Shown here one piece after another: positions 16,994-25,832 of a stretch of DNA of 64,000 bases. Every line of letters begins with the position of its first letter. The first letter of the stretch is position 1. Position numbers and translations under genes: made by a program. Under the pieces are notes generated by a model. That model searched no databases. It was not told where the DNA came from and saw only the letters and a list, made by a program, of their open reading frames with translations. Source of the stretch: Blastococcus sp. LR1 (lineage in GTDB: Bacteria; Actinomycetota; Actinomycetes; Mycobacteriales; Geodermatophilaceae). Location of the stretch: assembly GCF_020166105.1 (NCBI RefSeq), contig NZ_JAIUJY010000004.1, forward strand, positions 1 to 64,000, given 5' to 3'.

Positions 16994-17365
16994 GTGATCA
17001 AGTTCCTGCTCAAGGTCGTCCTCCTCGGCGCGGTCTTCTTCCTGCTCACGAAGTACGACGTGCTGCCGGGGTTGAACGTCCAGGAGAACCCGGACGGGCC
17101 GCTCGGGATCTACGGCTCCTACCTCTGGATCGCCCTGATCTTCGGCGTCGTCAACGCCGTCGTCGGGCCGATCCTGCGGCTGCTGTCGCTGCCGTTCGTG
17201 CTGCTGACGTTGGGGCTCTTCCTGATCGTCATCAACGCGGCCCTCCTCGGGCTGACCGCGGCGCTCACCACGCGCCTGGAGATCGACGGCATCGGCACCG
17301 CCATCCTGGGCGGGCTGATCCTCGCCGTGGCCGGCTGGGTGGCCGACCAGCTGCTCGACCGCTGA
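16994..17365 (+). CDS. Phage holin family (YvlD/PF04020-type) membrane protein
   Basis: A 123-aa integral membrane protein with an N-terminal hydrophobic helix (FLLKVVLLGAVFFLL), then three more membrane segments (LWIALIFGVVNAVVGPILRL; LPFVLLTLGLFLIVINAALL; a C-terminal GTAILGGLILAVAGWVA). The NAVVGPILRLLSLP...LTLGLF signature is typical of YvlD-like proteins labelled phage holin family; there is no phage context here and the function is unknown. GTG 16994 is preceded by TAGCGT 7 nt upstream. An alternative GTG lies at 16973. Confidence 0.85.
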   Translation: MIKFLLKVVLLGAVFFLLTKYDVLPGLNVQENPDGPLGIYGSYLWIALIFGVVNAVVGPILRLLSLPFVLLTLGLFLIVINAALLGLTAALTTRLEIDGIGTAILGGLILAVAGWVADQLLDR

Positions 17366-17436
17366 GCCCGCTGAGCCTCCCGGGCGGCCGGCCCGGGTGC
17401 GCGTCGCGTCGCCGTGACGGGGCTCTCAGGGAGCAG

Positions 17437-17442
17437 TAACGT
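17437..17442 (+). promoter_or_regulatory. -10-like hexamer of the NAD-GDH gene
   Basis: TAACGT, 8 nt before the ATG at 17451 and without any ribosome binding site, indicates a leaderless mRNA. Confidence 0.5.
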
Positions 17443-17450
17443 GGCCGTTC

Positions 17451-20400
17451 ATGGCCAGTGACACCGGGATCGCCACCGAGCTGGCCGCGCTGGAAGCCGC
17501 CCGCGACGAGAAGCGCCACCTGCTCGACCGGGCCGCGGAGCTCGCGGGCGCCGATGCCGGCCCGGTGGGCGAGCTGCCCGCCGGCTGCCGCGCGGAGGAC
17601 CTGCCGGCCTTCCTGCGCCGGTACTACTGGAGCGAGCCGGCCCAGGAGGTCGTCGGCCGCTCGCCCGATCTGCTCGCGGACCTGGCGCTCGGCCACCTCG
17701 CGCTGGCCGAGGTGCGCCCGCCCGGCTCGGCGACCGTCGACGTGCAGCAGCCGGCGGGGGAGCGTCCGCACGCCGTCGTGCGGCTGGTCACCGACGACAT
17801 GCCGCACCTGGTCGACTCGGTCACCGCGGAGGTCGTCCGCCAGGGCTTCGCGCTGGAGCACATCGTGCACCCGGTGCTCGTCGTCCGCCGCGACCTGCGC
17901 GGCCGGATCACGGCGTTCTGCGACAGCGCCGACGCCGCGGCGTGCGGCGCCGACGCCGTCGCCGAGTCGTGGATGGCCGTCGTCCTGGACGGGCCCCTGG
18001 ACGACGAGGCCGCCGAGGACCTGGTCGCCGGGCTGCGCACGGTGCTGGACGACGTCCGGGCCGTCTGCGAGGACACCGTCCGGCTGCGCGAGCGGGTCCG
18101 CGAGCTGGCCGCCCGGCTGGACCAGATGGCGCCGGACGAGGCCGCCGGCCCCTCCGACGACCCGGCCGAGGCCGCCGCGCTGCTGCGCTGGCTGGCGGAC
18201 GGCAACTTCGTGCTGCTCGGCGCCCGCGAGGTGGAGCTCCCCGCGGACCCCCGGGCGGCCGTCCGCGCGGTCCCCGGGACCGGCCTCGGGGTGCTGCGCA
18301 GCGACACCGACATGAGCGGCGGCTCGGCCACCCCGGAGGCGGCCCAGGCGCCCGCCGGCCATCTGCTGGTCGTCACCAAGGCGGACTCCCGGGCCACCGT
18401 GCACCGGCGGTCCTGGCTGGACCTGATCGCCCTCACCACGCCCGCGGACCCTTCCGGCGCCCGGCGCCAGTACCGGTTCGTCGGGCTCTTCCCGTCGGTG
18501 GCCTACTCCAGCAGCGTGCTGGACGTGCCCCTCGTCCGGCGCCGGGTCGCGGAGGTGGTCGCCCGGTCCGGCGTGCCGGCCGACAGCCACACCGGCAAGG
18601 AGCTGCTCGAAGTCCTGGAGACCTATCCGCGCGACGAGCTGATGCAGGTCGACGCGGACGAGCTGCTGCCGGTCGCGATGGGCGTCCTGCACCTGCAGGA
18701 GCGCCGGCAGACGCGGCTGTTCCTCCGGCAGGACCCGACGAAGCGGTTCTGGTCCGCGCTGGTCTACCTGCCGCGGGACCGCTACACGACCGAGGTCCGC
18801 CTGGCGATGCAGCAGCAGCTGCTCGAGCGGCTGGGCGGGAGCAGCATCGAGTTCACGGCCCGCTCGACGGAGTCGGTGCTGGCCCGCCTGCACTTCGTCG
18901 TCCGGCTGCCGATCGGCCGCAAGGGCGCCCCCCGGCAGGTGCGCGTCGACGTCGACGCCCTGCAGGCGGAGCTGGCGGCGGCGGCGCGCAGCTGGAACGA
19001 CGAGCTCTCCGCCGCGCTGACCGCCCGCTTCGGCGCCGACGCCGAGACCGTGTTCGCGCGGGTGGCCGACGCCTTCCCCGCCGCCTACCAGGAGGACTTC
19101 ACGGCGGAGCGGGCCGTGGAGGACCTCGTCCGGCTCGAGGAGCTGGCCCCGGGGGGTCTGGCGCTGCGGCTGTGGACGCCGACCGGCGCCGAGCCGGGCG
19201 AGCGCCGGCTGTCGGTGTACCGGGTCGGCGAGCGGCTGCTGCTCTCGCACATCCTCCCGATGCTGCAGAACATGGGTGTCGACGTCGTCGACGAGCGGCC
19301 CTACGAGCTGGACCGGATCGGCGCCCCGCCCACCTGGATCTACGACTTCGGCATCGCCGTCCCGCAGGTCGAGCTGCCGCTGGTGCGCTCCCTGCCGGAG
19401 CGGTTCACCGAGGCGGTCGGCGCCGTCTGGCGCGGCGAGGCCGAGGACGACGGCCTCGGCGCGCTGGTGATGCTGGCCGGGCTCAACTGGCGGCAGGTCG
19501 CCGTGGTCCGCGCCTACGTGCAGTGGCTGCGCCAGGCCGGCCTGCCGTTCAGCCAGTCCTACGTGCAGCAGACGCTGGCCGCTCACCCCGGTGTCGTCGC
19601 CCGGCTGGTCGCGCTCTTCGAGACCCGGTTCTCCCCGGGCCGGGTCAACGGCCGGGAGGAGCGCCAGGCCGACCTGGTCGCGGCGCTGCGGCGCTCGATC
19701 GGCGAGGTCGCCTCGCTCGACGCCGACCGCGTGCTCAGCTCGCTGCTCGCCGCGGTCACCGCCACCCAGCGGACCACCTACTACGCGATGTCCACCGCCG
19801 CCCGGCCGGCGCTGGCGTTGAAGCTGGACCCCGCCGAGGTGCCGGACCTCCCCGATCCGCGACCGAAGCACGAGGTGTGGGTGAGCTCGCCGCGCGTGAT
19901 GGGCGTGCACCTGCGGTTCGGCAAGGTCGCCCGCGGCGGGCTGCGGTGGTCCGACCGACGCGAGGACCTGCGGACGGAGATCCTGGGCCTGGTCAAGGCG
20001 CAGATGGTGAAGAACACCGTCATCGTGCCGACCGGCGCCAAGGGCGGGTTCGTCGTCAAGCGGCCCGCGGTGGAGGGCGCCACGCGCGACGAGATCCTCG
20101 CCGAGGGGCAGGCCTGCTACCGGATCTTCATCGGCTCGCTGCTGGCCCTGACCGACAATCTCGTCGACGGCGAGGTCGTGCCACCTCCACGGGTCGTGCG
20201 CCACGACGGCGACGACTCCTACCTGGTCGTCGCCGCGGACAAGGGGACGGCGACCTTCTCCGACCTGGCCAACTCCGTGTCGCTCGAGCGCGGCTTCTGG
20301 CTCGGCGACGCCTTCGCCTCGGGCGGTTCCGTCGGCTACGACCACAAGGCCATGGGCATCACCGCCCGTGGCGCGTGGGAGTCGGTCACCCGGCACTTCC

Positions 20401-22406
20401 GCGAGCTGGACCTGGACGTGCAGCGCCAGGACTTCACCGTCGTCGGCGTCGGCGACATGTCCGGTGACGTGTTCGGCAACGGGATGCTGCTGTCGGAGCA
20501 CATCCGGCTGGTCGCCGCGTTCGACCACCGCCACGTCTTCGTCGACCCCTCGCCCGATGCCGCCACCTCGTTCCGCGAGCGGCAGCGGCTGTTCGACCTC
20601 CCCCGGTCGAGCTGGGAGGACTACGACCCGCAGCTGATCAGCGCCGGTGGCGGGGTCTGGCCGCGCTCGGCGAAGTCGATCCCGGTGTCCGAGCAGATGC
20701 GGAGCGCGCTCGGGATCGCCGACGGCGCCACCTCGATGAGCCCGGTCGACCTGATGCGGGCGATCCTGCTGGCTCCGGCGGACCTGCTGTTCAACGGCGG
20801 CATCGGCACGTACGCGAAGGCCGCGTCGGAGAGCCACCTGGAGGTGGGCGACCGGGCCAACGACGCCCTGCGCGTGAACGGCGGGGAGCTGCGCGTCCGC
20901 GTCGTGGGGGAGGGCGGCAACCTCGGGCTCACCCAGCGCGGGCGGGTCGAGTACGCCCTCGCCGGCGGCAAGGTGAACACCGACGCGATCGACAACTCCG
21001 CGGGCGTGGACACCTCCGACCACGAGGTCAACATCAAGATCGCGCTGAACCGCCCGGTCGCCGCGGGTGCCATCGACGCCGAGGGCCGCGCGGCGCTGCT
21101 GGGCGAGATGACCGACGACGTCGCCGTCGACGTCCTCACCGACAACCACGCGCAGAACGCCACCCTGGCCGTGGAGACGGTGTCGGCGCGAAGCCTCATG
21201 GACTCCCACGAGCGCTTCATCCGGTCGCTGGAGCGCTCCGGCCGGCTGCGCCGGGCGGTGGAGTTCCTGCCCGACGACCGGGCCCTCGCCGAGCGCCGCC
21301 GCGACGGGCAGGCGCTGACCAGCCCCGAGCTCTCGGTGCTGCTGGCCTACGCGAAGCTCGAGGCCGGCGACGCCGTGCTGCACTCCGCGCTGCCGGACGA
21401 CCCGGCGCTCGAGGCGCTGCTGGTGGAGTACTTCCCGGCGCCCCTGCGCGACCGCTTCCCGGATGCGATCACCGGCCATCCGCTGCGCCGGGAGATCATC
21501 GCGACGGCGCTGACGAACCGGGCGGTCAACGTCGCCGGCGTCACCGGGCTGTTCCGGCTCGGCGAGGAGACCGGCGTACCGCTGGCGGCCGTGGTCCGGG
21601 CGCACGTGGTCGCCCGCGCGGTGTTCGGCATCGACGGGATCTGGGACGCCGCGAGGCCGCTGGACAACCGCGTTCCCGCCGTCGTGCAGGTGGAGGCGCG
21701 CACCGAGGCCACCCGCCTGGCCGAACGCGCCACCCGCTGGCTGCTCCGCCAGCCCGACCTGACCGCGGACAACCCGCCGCCGCTGGCGGAGGTCGTCGCG
21801 CGCTTCGCCGGTTCCGTGGCCGAGGTGCAGGCGGGGCTGCCCGGTTGGCTGATGGGCCGGGAGGCCGAGGCGTTCGCCGCCCGGACCGCCCGGCTGCGCG
21901 AGGCGGGTCTGCCCGCGGAGCTCGCCGCTCGGGTCACCACCGCGCCGCTGCTGCCGGCCGCCCTGGACCTCGCCGTCGTCGGCGAGCGGACCGGTGCGCC
22001 TGTGGCGCTGGCCGCCCAGGTGATGCAGCGCCTGGCCGAGCGCCTGGGCCTGGCGCCACTGCGCGACCAGGTGACGGCGCTGCCGCGCGACCGCCGCTGG
22101 CCGTCGATGGCGCGGGCCTCGCTGCGCGACGACCTGGCGATGGAGCAGTCGTCGCTGACCGAGGACGTGCTGGGGCTGCGGACCTCCGACGCCGAGTCGC
22201 CGGCGGAGCTCGTGACGCGCTGGGAGGAGAACTGGGACGCCGCTCAGCGCCGCGCGGCCGGGCAGCTCGCGGACATCACCGCCGGCGACCGGCAGGAACT
22301 CGCCGAGCTGCTGGTCGCGGTGCGGACCCTGCGCGGGCTGCGGAAGCGCCGTCAGGCCCGCCGCGTCGCCCGCCCCGGCGAGGAGAAGCAGATCCCGGGC
22401 GCCTGA
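17451..22406 (+). CDS. gdh: NAD-dependent glutamate dehydrogenase, 180-kDa class
   Basis: A 1651-aa cytoplasmic enzyme that deaminates L-glutamate to 2-oxoglutarate with NAD+. The length and layout match the GDH-180 class: a long N-terminal region with ACT-like folds (about 1-680), the catalytic core (about 780-1220) with KVARGGLRWSDR, the substrate-lysine motif TGAKGGFVVKRP (near 863-874), GVGDMSGDVFGNGM and NGGIGTYAK, and a helical C-terminal domain. It is a monocistronic-looking gene with a leaderless-type start, followed by a short hairpin-bearing gap and a convergent amidase gene. In actinomycetes this class is used mainly for glutamate catabolism. Confidence 0.95.
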   Translation: MASDTGIATELAALEAARDEKRHLLDRAAELAGADAGPVGELPAGCRAEDLPAFLRRYYWSEPAQEVVGRSPDLLADLALGHLALAEVRPPGSATVDVQQPAGERPHAVVRLVTDDMPHLVDSVTAEVVRQGFALEHIVHPVLVVRRDLRGRITAFCDSADAAACGADAVAESWMAVVLDGPLDDEAAEDLVAGLRTVLDDVRAVCEDTVRLRERVRELAARLDQMAPDEAAGPSDDPAEAAALLRWLADGNFVLLGAREVELPADPRAAVRAVPGTGLGVLRSDTDMSGGSATPEAAQAPAGHLLVVTKADSRATVHRRSWLDLIALTTPADPSGARRQYRFVGLFPSVAYSSSVLDVPLVRRRVAEVVARSGVPADSHTGKELLEVLETYPRDELMQVDADELLPVAMGVLHLQERRQTRLFLRQDPTKRFWSALVYLPRDRYTTEVRLAMQQQLLERLGGSSIEFTARSTESVLARLHFVVRLPIGRKGAPRQVRVDVDALQAELAAAARSWNDELSAALTARFGADAETVFARVADAFPAAYQEDFTAERAVEDLVRLEELAPGGLALRLWTPTGAEPGERRLSVYRVGERLLLSHILPMLQNMGVDVVDERPYELDRIGAPPTWIYDFGIAVPQVELPLVRSLPERFTEAVGAVWRGEAEDDGLGALVMLAGLNWRQVAVVRAYVQWLRQAGLPFSQSYVQQTLAAHPGVVARLVALFETRFSPGRVNGREERQADLVAALRRSIGEVASLDADRVLSSLLAAVTATQRTTYYAMSTAARPALALKLDPAEVPDLPDPRPKHEVWVSSPRVMGVHLRFGKVARGGLRWSDRREDLRTEILGLVKAQMVKNTVIVPTGAKGGFVVKRPAVEGATRDEILAEGQACYRIFIGSLLALTDNLVDGEVVPPPRVVRHDGDDSYLVVAADKGTATFSDLANSVSLERGFWLGDAFASGGSVGYDHKAMGITARGAWESVTRHFRELDLDVQRQDFTVVGVGDMSGDVFGNGMLLSEHIRLVAAFDHRHVFVDPSPDAATSFRERQRLFDLPRSSWEDYDPQLISAGGGVWPRSAKSIPVSEQMRSALGIADGATSMSPVDLMRAILLAPADLLFNGGIGTYAKAASESHLEVGDRANDALRVNGGELRVRVVGEGGNLGLTQRGRVEYALAGGKVNTDAIDNSAGVDTSDHEVNIKIALNRPVAAGAIDAEGRAALLGEMTDDVAVDVLTDNHAQNATLAVETVSARSLMDSHERFIRSLERSGRLRRAVEFLPDDRALAERRRDGQALTSPELSVLLAYAKLEAGDAVLHSALPDDPALEALLVEYFPAPLRDRFPDAITGHPLRREIIATALTNRAVNVAGVTGLFRLGEETGVPLAAVVRAHVVARAVFGIDGIWDAARPLDNRVPAVVQVEARTEATRLAERATRWLLRQPDLTADNPPPLAEVVARFAGSVAEVQAGLPGWLMGREAEAFAARTARLREAGLPAELAARVTTAPLLPAALDLAVVGERTGAPVALAAQVMQRLAERLGLAPLRDQVTALPRDRRWPSMARASLRDDLAMEQSSLTEDVLGLRTSDAESPAELVTRWEENWDAAQRRAAGQLADITAGDRQELAELLVAVRTLRGLRKRRQARRVARPGEEKQIPGA

Positions 22407-22513
22407 CGCGCGGCCGTCGAGATATGAACGCCCGGATGCGGATGAGCGCGGTATCGCAGGCCGCGGATATCACTCGCAGGCGCACGTGGGCGGCTATGGC
22501 GGCATCTCGGGCT

Positions 22514-22545
22514 GTCTAGCGCTCCCGCTAGAGAGTCGTAGAACG
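22514..22545. repeat. 32-bp motif, copy B (TCTAG...CTAGA hairpin)
   Basis: Contains the perfect-arm hairpin TCTAGCG-CTCC-CGCTAGA (22515-22532) and GTAGAACG, matching copy A at 16170 in 23 of 32 positions. It lies in the 141-nt gap between the convergent NAD-GDH and amidase genes, where it could serve as a terminator hairpin or an operator. Nothing else was found in that gap. Confidence 0.5.
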
Positions 22546-22547
22546 GT

Positions 22548-23966
22548 TCAGACGAGCGGACGGCGCTCGCCGAAGCGGGTGGCCTGCTCGAAGGCGTGCC
22601 CCACCTCGAGCACCCGCCGGTCGGCGCGCGGCGGCCCCACGACCTGCAACCCGACCGGCAGCCCGTCGGGCGTGAACCCGCCCGGCACCGACAGCGCCGG
22701 GCAGCCGGTGGGGGAGAGCAGCGTGCAGGAGCGCATCCAGGCCAGGTAGTCCTCCTGCGGCTCGCCCGCGATCTCGGTCGGGTACTCCAGCTCCACCGGG
22801 AACGGCAGCACCTGGGTCGTGGGGCACAGCAGGACGTCGTAGCGCGTGAAGAACTCGACCATCCGCTCGTAGAGCCTCGTGTGCCGCTGCTCGGCGCGGG
22901 CCAGGTCGGTGCCGGTGAGCCGCGCACCGAGCGCGGCGTTCCAGCGGATCGTCTCCTTGACCTGGTCCGGATGCCGCCGGATCAGGTCGCTGAAGGTGGC
23001 GTCGAACAGCCAGGCGCGCAGCGTGCCGAACACCTCGTCGGCGCCGTCCAGGTCCGGGCACGCCTCCTCGACGACCGCGCCGAGCTCCTCGACCACCGGC
23101 AGCGACGCCGCCAGCACGGCGGTGATCGCCGGATCCACCGTCACCCGCCCACCGAGATCCGGCGCCCAGGCCACCCGCAGCCCGTCCAGCCGCTCGGGCA
23201 GGGGAGCGGCGAACCCGGCCGGGTCGTCCGAGAGCGAGAGCGGCACCCGGGGGTCGGGGCCGGCCAGGGCCGAGAGCTGCAGCGCGACGTCGGCGACCGT
23301 GCGGCCCAGCGGCCCCTGCACCGAGAGCGTCGACCAGCCCATCGCCGCCGGCCACGAGGGCACCCGCCCCGGCGTGGGGCGCAGCCCGACCACGTTGCAG
23401 AACGCCGCCGGGTTGCGCAGCGAGCCGCCCATGTCGCTGCCCTCGGCGAGCGGCACCAGCCCGGCGGCCAGCGCCGCCGTCGCCCCGCCGCTCGAACCGC
23501 CTGCCGAGAGCCCGTGCCGGTAGGGGTTGTGGGTGGCCCCGAACACCGGGTTGACGGTGTGCGAGCCGGCCGCGAACTCCGGCACATTGGTCTTGCCGAT
23601 CCGGATCGCGCCGGCCGCCTTGAGCCGGGCGACCACGAGCTCGTCGCGCAGCGGCACGGTGTCGCGGTGCAGCGGCGAGCCCCACGTCGTGCGCATGCCG
23701 CCGGTGGCGTGGGTGTCCTTGTGCGCGACCGGGAGCCCGTGCAGCGGCCCGAGCGGTTCCCCCGCGGCCTGCGCGGCGTCGGCGGCGTCCGCGGCGGCCC
23801 GCGCGCCGTCGACGTCCAGCGTGACCACGGCGTTGAGCTGCGGGTTCAGCCGGTCGATCCGGCCCAGGTGCGCCTCGAGCAGCTCCCGCGCCGACACCTC
23901 CCCGGTCCGGACCAGCGCCGCCAGCTCGGTCGCGGGGCGGGTGCAGAGCTCGTCGGCGGAGGTCAC
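22548..23966 (-). CDS. Amidase signature family hydrolase
   Basis: A 472-aa enzyme hydrolysing a C-N amide bond. The Ser-cisSer-Lys triad is visible: K83 (PVAHKDTHATGG), the GGSSGG box at about 156-161 and nucleophile S182 (GSDMGGSLRNPA). The length is typical of the family; the substrate cannot be predicted, and the glutamyl-tRNA amidotransferase subunit GatA is unlikely because no gatB/gatC is nearby and the ATHATGG segment differs. It is divergent from the DEAD-box helicase gene with a 53-nt shared upstream region. Confidence 0.9.
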   Translation of the reverse strand: MTSADELCTRPATELAALVRTGEVSARELLEAHLGRIDRLNPQLNAVVTLDVDGARAAADAADAAQAAGEPLGPLHGLPVAHKDTHATGGMRTTWGSPLHRDTVPLRDELVVARLKAAGAIRIGKTNVPEFAAGSHTVNPVFGATHNPYRHGLSAGGSSGGATAALAAGLVPLAEGSDMGGSLRNPAAFCNVVGLRPTPGRVPSWPAAMGWSTLSVQGPLGRTVADVALQLSALAGPDPRVPLSLSDDPAGFAAPLPERLDGLRVAWAPDLGGRVTVDPAITAVLAASLPVVEELGAVVEEACPDLDGADEVFGTLRAWLFDATFSDLIRRHPDQVKETIRWNAALGARLTGTDLARAEQRHTRLYERMVEFFTRYDVLLCPTTQVLPFPVELEYPTEIAGEPQEDYLAWMRSCTLLSPTGCPALSVPGGFTPDGLPVGLQVVGPPRADRRVLEVGHAFEQATRFGERRPLV

Positions 23967-24019
23967 CGGACCAGCCTCGCAGAAACCCGGGTGCGCGCGA
24001 CCCGCGTCACCGGTGAACG

Positions 24020-25765
24020 ATGGAGGGGATGAGCGACGAACGAACGACCCCCGGCGACGAGTACTCAGCCCCCGACGAGCACTCGGCCCCGGACGAGCAC
24101 GCCACCTTCGAGGACCTCGGCCTGCGCCCGGAGCTGCTGAAGGCGCTCTCCGCCCTCGGCTACGAGGAGCCCACGCCGATCCAGCAGGAGGCGATCCCGC
24201 CGCTGGTCGGAGGCCGCGACCTGCTCGGCCAGGCGGCGACCGGCACGGGGAAGACCGCGGCGTTCTCGCTGCCGGTGCTCCAGCAGCTGTCCGCCCACCG
24301 CCGCGACAAGCCGCCGGTGGCGCTGGTCCTGGTGCCCACCCGCGAGCTCGCCGTCCAGGTGTCGGAGGCGCTGCACAAGTACGGCCGCGACCTCGGCGCC
24401 CGCGTGCTCCCGGTGTACGGCGGCGCCCCGATCGTGCGCCAGCTGCGGAGCCTGGAATCCGGTGTCGACGTCGTCGTCGCCACCCCGGGCCGGGCGCTGG
24501 ACCTGCTCAACCGGGGCTCCCTGCAGCTCGGCGAGATCGCGACCGTCGTGCTCGACGAGGCCGACGAGATGCTCGACATGGGCTTCGCCGAGGACCTCGA
24601 GGCGATCCTCGACGAGACGCCGCGGGAGCGGCAGACGGTGCTGTTCTCCGCGACCATGCCGCGCCGGCTCGACGCCCTGGCCCGCCGGCACCTGAACGAC
24701 CCGGTACGGATCACCATCGCCAAGGAGAAGGCGGCGGCGGGCGAGGCCCCGCGCGTGCGGCAGACCGCCTACGTGGTGCCGCGCGGCGCGAAGCCGGCGG
24801 CGCTGGGCCGGATCCTCGACATCGAGGCGCCGACGGCGGCGATCGTCTTCTGCCGCACCCGCGAGGAGGTCGACACCCTCACCGAGACGCTCAACGGGCG
24901 TGGCTACCGGGCCGAGCCGCTGCACGGCGGGATGAGCCAGGAGCAGCGGGACAAGGCGATGGGCCGGCTGCGCAGCGGGACGGCGGACCTCCTGATCGCC
25001 ACCGACGTCGCCGCCCGCGGGCTGGACATCGACCTGCTCACGCACGTCGTGAACTATGACGTCCCGTCGGCGCCGGAGTCCTACGTGCACCGCATCGGCC
25101 GGGTCGGCCGCGCCGGGCGCGAGGGCGTCGCCATCACCCTGGCCGAGCCCCGGGAGCACCGGCAGCTCAAGACGATCGAGAAGGTCGCCGGTGCGACGAT
25201 CTCGGTGCAGACCGTGCCGACCGTCGCGGACCTGCGCGCGCGGCGGCTGGACCTGACCCGGGCGGCGCTGCGGGAGAGCCTGCTCGGCGACGAGCTCGAC
25301 CGGTTCCGGGTCGTGGTCGAGACCCTGGCCGACGAGTTCGACCTCATGGAGGTCGCGCTGGCCGCGGTCAAGCTCGCGCACGAGGCCGGGGGAGGGGTCG
25401 ACGACGACGAGGAGATCCCGCAGGTCGGCTTCCGGCCGGACTCCGGCCGCCCCGACACCCGCGGTGGGAGCCGCGACGGCGGGCGGGGTGCGGGCGACGG
25501 CGGCCGGCCGCCCCGGCGCTCGTCGGGTCCGGCGGGCCGGCTCTTCGTGGGCCTCGGCCGCGAGGCCGGCATCCGTCCCGGCGACCTGGTCGGCGCGATC
25601 ACCGGCGAGACCGAGCTGACCGGCCGGGACGTCGGCTCCATCGAGATCCACCAGCGCTTCGCGCTCGTCGAGGTGCCCGAGGGCGCTGTCGACGACGTCG
25701 TGAACGCCCTGCGCGCCACGATGATCAAAGGCCGCAAGGCGACGATCCGGCGGGACCGCTCTTAG
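24020..25765 (+). CDS. deaD: DEAD-box RNA helicase of the DeaD/CsdA type
   Basis: A 581-aa RNA helicase for ribosome assembly, mRNA turnover and cold adaptation. It has the Q motif (TPIQQEAI), motif I AATGTGKT, Ia PTRELAVQ, DEAD box VLDEADEMLD, SAT (FSATMP), motif V ATDVAARGLDID and VI HRIGRVGRAG. After about residue 380 come a helical dimerisation-type region, an Arg/Gly-rich linker (about 460-500) and a C-terminal DbpA-like RNA-binding fold (FVGLGREAGIRPGDLVGAI). ATG 24020 and ATG 24029 are both possible; GGAGGGG between them is too close to serve the second well. A dispersed hairpin repeat begins at the stop codon. Confidence 0.95.
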   Translation: MEGMSDERTTPGDEYSAPDEHSAPDEHATFEDLGLRPELLKALSALGYEEPTPIQQEAIPPLVGGRDLLGQAATGTGKTAAFSLPVLQQLSAHRRDKPPVALVLVPTRELAVQVSEALHKYGRDLGARVLPVYGGAPIVRQLRSLESGVDVVVATPGRALDLLNRGSLQLGEIATVVLDEADEMLDMGFAEDLEAILDETPRERQTVLFSATMPRRLDALARRHLNDPVRITIAKEKAAAGEAPRVRQTAYVVPRGAKPAALGRILDIEAPTAAIVFCRTREEVDTLTETLNGRGYRAEPLHGGMSQEQRDKAMGRLRSGTADLLIATDVAARGLDIDLLTHVVNYDVPSAPESYVHRIGRVGRAGREGVAITLAEPREHRQLKTIEKVAGATISVQTVPTVADLRARRLDLTRAALRESLLGDELDRFRVVVETLADEFDLMEVALAAVKLAHEAGGGVDDDEEIPQVGFRPDSGRPDTRGGSRDGGRGAGDGGRPPRRSSGPAGRLFVGLGREAGIRPGDLVGAITGETELTGRDVGSIEIHQRFALVEVPEGAVDDVVNALRATMIKGRKATIRRDRS

Positions 25766-25821
25766 AAGGACCCCTTGCCCCCCACCACTCGCATGCTCGC
25801 GGTGGGGCCCTGCAAGGGGCC
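25765..25821. repeat. Dispersed double-hairpin repeat, copy 3
   Basis: Outer stem CCCCTTGC with GCAAGGGG; inner stem CCCACC with GGTGGG around the conserved CTCGCATGCTCG. Both stems keep pairing with bases unlike those of copies 1, 2 and 4. It fills the gap between the helicase stop and the end of the convergent phosphatase gene, so it may end both transcripts. Confidence 0.78.
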
Positions 25822-25832
25822 GTTCCAGCACG

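Noticed and set aside
16994-17365. Prophage remnant suggested by the phage-holin family label
   Set aside because: No integrase, att-like repeats or other phage genes nearby; the YvlD-type family occurs in ordinary chromosomes.
17265-21605. A 1446-codon open frame antisense to the NAD-GDH gene, and similar long antisense frames at 2130-4001, 25911-28832, 34859-38176 and 61207-63789
   Set aside because: Strong GC bias at third codon positions removes stops from opposite frames. These frames give Arg/Gly/Ala/His-rich low-complexity products and lie over well-recognised genes.
22423-22519. A 32-codon peptide frame in the gap between NAD-GDH and amidase
   Set aside because: No ribosome binding site, no recognisable composition, and the stop falls within the 32-bp motif; probably chance.
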